DNA of 64,000 nt from Aphelenchoides besseyi. Taxonomy: Eukaryota; Nematoda; Chromadorea; Rhabditida; Aphelenchoididae. Below the pieces are notes generated by a model, which saw only the letters and a program-made list of their open reading frames with translations, was not told the origin of the DNA and ran no database searches. Below, in pieces: positions 60,901 to 64,000 of the stretch. Position 1 is the stretch's first letter. Each line of letters begins with the position of its first letter. The stretch is taken from the NCBI GenBank assembly GCA_024699855.1, contig JAMPIQ010000002.1, positions 12,214,001-12,278,000 on the forward strand. Reading direction: 5' to 3'. The translations under genes and the position numbers were made by a program.

Positions 60901-63900
60901 CGAAGGAAACTGTTTAGCCGACCAAACGAAAAGCATCATGTAGAGAACCTTGAGAAGATTTCATTAGTACTGATAACTAAAATCATAAGCTTACAGGAAC
61001 AACGAATTGCGGAACGAACTGAACCCAGCGTCTTCGGAAATAGAGTAGTCGTTTGATGAACATTGCTTTGGAGTGTTGCCAGAATAAAAGTCCCTTGTTT
61101 TCAATACGATCAGAATGCATTTGATGTAAACGCAACAGTGCAGATTCCGAGTTATTGCTCGACGTTGAAGTTGATTTATCTTCACTTGCCAGAAGCTCAT
61201 CAACAGCATCATTGACTCTGAAATCATTTCGCTGTAAATCGACTTGTAAGAAACAGTACCGTAGAAAGACTTCTTCCATTGTTGTAATCGATACACCAAA
61301 AGATCGAATACCTAGTTGATCTTGAATCGATTCCAGATGTGCAAACAATCTCGAGAATTTCGGTCTGTCTTCTTCCGATAACAAGAAATTTGCTTCCGAA
61401 CCAACGATTGATTGACAAACTACTGATGAACAATACGATCTCAAAAGTTCATGCGTTCGTTTGTTCATTGTTTCCAACATCTCCGCATCGTTGCTTTGAT
61501 AAACGATAATCAAGTGATATCCAGCACCGTATTTTTTCTTAAGGAACATGCTCGAACCACTGCATTGAAGTTCTCCATGAGATAAAATTGCAATTTTGTC
61601 GCCCAACAAATCTGCTTCTTCCATAAAATGTGTAGACAACAGAATCGTTCGAGTTTTTTTCTCCTTCTGCAGTAACGTCCACGTATTATGACGTGCTCCA
61701 ACATCCATACCGCTGGTTGGCTCATCTATGATGACAATCTAATGAAAATAAGAAGCACGAAAGACTAAAGATCCTCACCTCTGAACCACCAATTAATGCA
61801 ATTGCTAACGAGAGTTTACGTTGTTGACCTCCGCTTAAGTTTCCTGCGTATGCGTCTTTTTTGGAAGCAAGCTGAAGTTGGTCCAAAAGGTTCATTGCTT
61901 CATCCGAATCCCATGTTCGACCTTTCAATTCGCAAAAAAAGATAAGATGCTCGAAGACTGTCATGCGATTAACGAGAATGTTGTATTGCGGACAGAAACC
62001 CAGTTGTTTACGAATCAACGGTAAAGACGTACGAATATCATGACCGTCAATGTACGCAGTTCCACTTGTCGGTCCTGTGTTACCTAAAATACAATCGTAA
62101 ATTTCCAGCAATGCACAGAGTTTATTACCAATAAGCATCGACATTGTTGTACTCTTACCAGCGCCGTTATGTCCCAGCAAAGCTGTAATCTGCCCCTCGT
62201 ACATTTTAATGTTTAGTTCATTAACCGCCAACTTGTGATATTTGCTTCCCTAAACAAAAGTAATATCAACAAACTTTGTTCCCATCAACTTACAAACTTG
62301 CATTCAAAAATCTGCTTGAGAACATTTGTACCGTACCGTTTGGTTAAATTAACAATATGAATTTTCGGATCAGTCAATTCGTCCATTTCAACCCTTGAGT
62401 TACGTCTTTTAGTTGAGTCAAAGCTGTTGATTTCCGTAGAGGATGTCTTTTTAACTCGACTTGGAAACCAATATGAAAGCTAATCATTATAAGATTTGAA
62501 CGTTTTGACAATTAAACTCACTAAGAACGGGAACCAAGGCGGTTGTGAAACTCCATCACCATTCGGATTAATCGCTTCCACATACCAAGTTATGAGTATT
62601 AAGATAGACGCATCTACTACTAACATTATCATAATGTACAACATCGTAATCTCGTCGTCTGGCGATGAAGGAATATGAATACGTGACCAATGCAAACCAG
62701 TAGCTTGTGTTTCGTATTGCGCAATTAGGTTGAGTCCCAATCCAAGAGCAACGTTCGGATTCAAACAATTGACCATGCGAACACCGAACGAATACGGCGC
62801 CTGCATGTCAATGCCCAGGAAGAAGGATGACCAAAAATACAACATTATCCACGCAACAACGGCCATAAGTGTGGCAACGGTTCCTGAATATTTCAATTAT
62901 CTTCAATTCAAAAATCTCACTTACCGGATTGTAAAAAGGTTGAGAGTGCAAAACCAAAGACCGTCGCATTGAAAGCGTAGAGTAGAAAGAAAACGAATGT
63001 TATCGATGTATCGGTTTGTTTTGTAACAAAATGCATCAAAACGGTACTGGCAATCACAACGACAAGAATTTTCGCAAAGTTGACTATGAAATTGGCGATC
63101 CATTGAACAAACTGACTTAATCCCATTACATGCATGTATCCCTTTAACAACATGTTATCATTACGAATACGAATTACACACCTTAAGCCGATTTTCCTTC
63201 TCCATTACAATGTTGCGAACAATGTAAATCACACTTGTCATCAACGAAAATACGAGAACTGAAAAACAAACCTACGAATTGAACTACAAAAAAAAACCTG
63301 TAGGCAAAAACAACGCTCCAATCTCAATGATTCTCGTAGAATACGCAGGAAAAGGAAATCGTTGTAACTTAAAAGAAGAATATAAAGAGCATATATTCTA
63401 TTACCTGCAATATGTTTTCGTCTGTGGTCGGCGGTGAACTGTTCATTCCATTCAAATAGTATCCAACAGAAATGTCTACTGCTCGTTGCAACGATAAAAA
63501 TCCTTCGTCCCAATAGCCAGGAGTTCCACCAAGATCAGAATCCTTGTCCACAGGCCCACTGAAGGCCCAATTCGTGAAGGTGAGCCTTGTGTCCCACGGT
63601 TGAAAACCTTGACCAAAGCCGGCGAATCGACGTTTCGTATTGGAAATTCGAATCTTGTAGGCAAGTTCTTGGGTATTGGAGTCCGAGTCAACAAACTTTT
63701 GATCAAAAACAACTCCACCAATGAGTGAGTTATTACATTGATTTGTAAATGAATCCAGCACGTAACTGGTCATAAGATCTTCGGTAGGAAATCCTGAAAA
63801 AACCAGATAAATCTATAGCGATTACAAAGAACAAACCGAAAATATTGCAAGCAGTTTTGATTGTCACATTACTCAACGGATTATTCGGACCAAGAAGAAA

Positions 63901-64000
63901 GCTCAGCTCTTGAATCATATTCTCTTTCGTGTAGCGTTGCTATAATTCTTTGATTAGGTCACATTTAAGCCAACAAAAATATGAACCTGAACTATCTCCA
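57983..64000 (-). CDS. ABCA-subfamily full transporter, N-terminus beyond window
   Basis: A lipid-type ABC exporter with two half-transporters. The window starts inside the first extracellular loop and membrane domain and runs to a stop at 57983-57985. NBD1: Walker [15 protein letters not shown] (near 62160), signature [19 protein letters not shown], Walker [11 protein letters not shown] at an exon junction, and H-loop [20 protein letters not shown]. Then come the regulatory linker ([11 protein letters not shown]), a second membrane domain with a large extracellular loop (about 59500-60980), and NBD2: [11 protein letters not shown] (near 59140), [36 protein letters not shown] and [11 protein letters not shown]. 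The ABCA-specific ending [15 protein letters not shown] is present, followed by a short tail. All ATPase motifs are canonical, so both sites should be active. Nematodes have several such genes (ced-7 and abt types); the subtype is not decided here. Confidence 0.95.

Overview
This is a eukaryotic nuclear window from a small animal. Genes are cut into many exons by short introns (mostly about 40-60 nt) with GT donors and both TTTAG and TTTCAG acceptors, and the families are strictly metazoan: a Prospero homeodomain protein, an Atonal-superfamily bHLH, matrix metalloproteinases, an ABTB2-type ankyrin/BTB protein and TMEM120. Intron style, gene density and composition suggest an ecdysozoan, most likely a nematode outside the Caenorhabditis-like lineages. 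That placement is inference; a tardigrade or mite cannot be excluded by reading alone.

Layout. 1-12994 (+): the 3' part of an axonemal-type (inner-arm-like) dynein heavy chain gene that begins before the window; AAA1, AAA2 and the microtubule-binding region look intact, while the AAA3 and AAA4 nucleotide pockets look degenerate. 13561-14821 (+): a bHLH transcription factor closest by eye to Net/ATOH8, whose bHLH exon junction uses a GC-AG intron. 15170-17657 (-): Prospero, convergent with the bHLH gene. 17658-25093: a gene-free interval. 25094-27274 (+): an MMP-like protein with propeptide, hemopexin repeats and a disabled catalytic site. 30320-34454 (+): ABTB2/BTBD11-like. 34727-35377 (+): a small secreted, charged, His/Arg-rich protein of unknown function. 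35610-36464 (-): cysteine dioxygenase. 38731-40052 (+): TMEM120. 40387-41829 (-): pyruvate dehydrogenase kinase. 45923-48925 (+): an MMP with an intact catalytic site but an unfamiliar C-terminal region in place of hemopexin. 48926-55829: another gene-free interval. 55830-57365 (+): a DNAJB6-like co-chaperone. 57983-64000 (-): most of an ABCA-type transporter, whose N-terminus lies beyond the window.

How they relate. There is no operon and no obvious shared pathway. Neighbours are often convergent with close ends (bHLH/pros, the secreted protein/CDO, TMEM120/PDK, DNAJB/ABCA), and the large spacers lie between divergent pairs (pros/MMP1, CDO/TMEM120, PDK/MMP2) or upstream of single genes. The most thought-provoking content is the pair of complementary MMPs (one without a working catalytic centre but with hemopexin, the other the reverse), the divergent axonemal-type dynein, and the orphan secreted His/Arg-rich protein. 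Exon boundaries were joined by hand from reading frame and splice signals; the dynein and ABCA models are outlines rather than exact exon lists.
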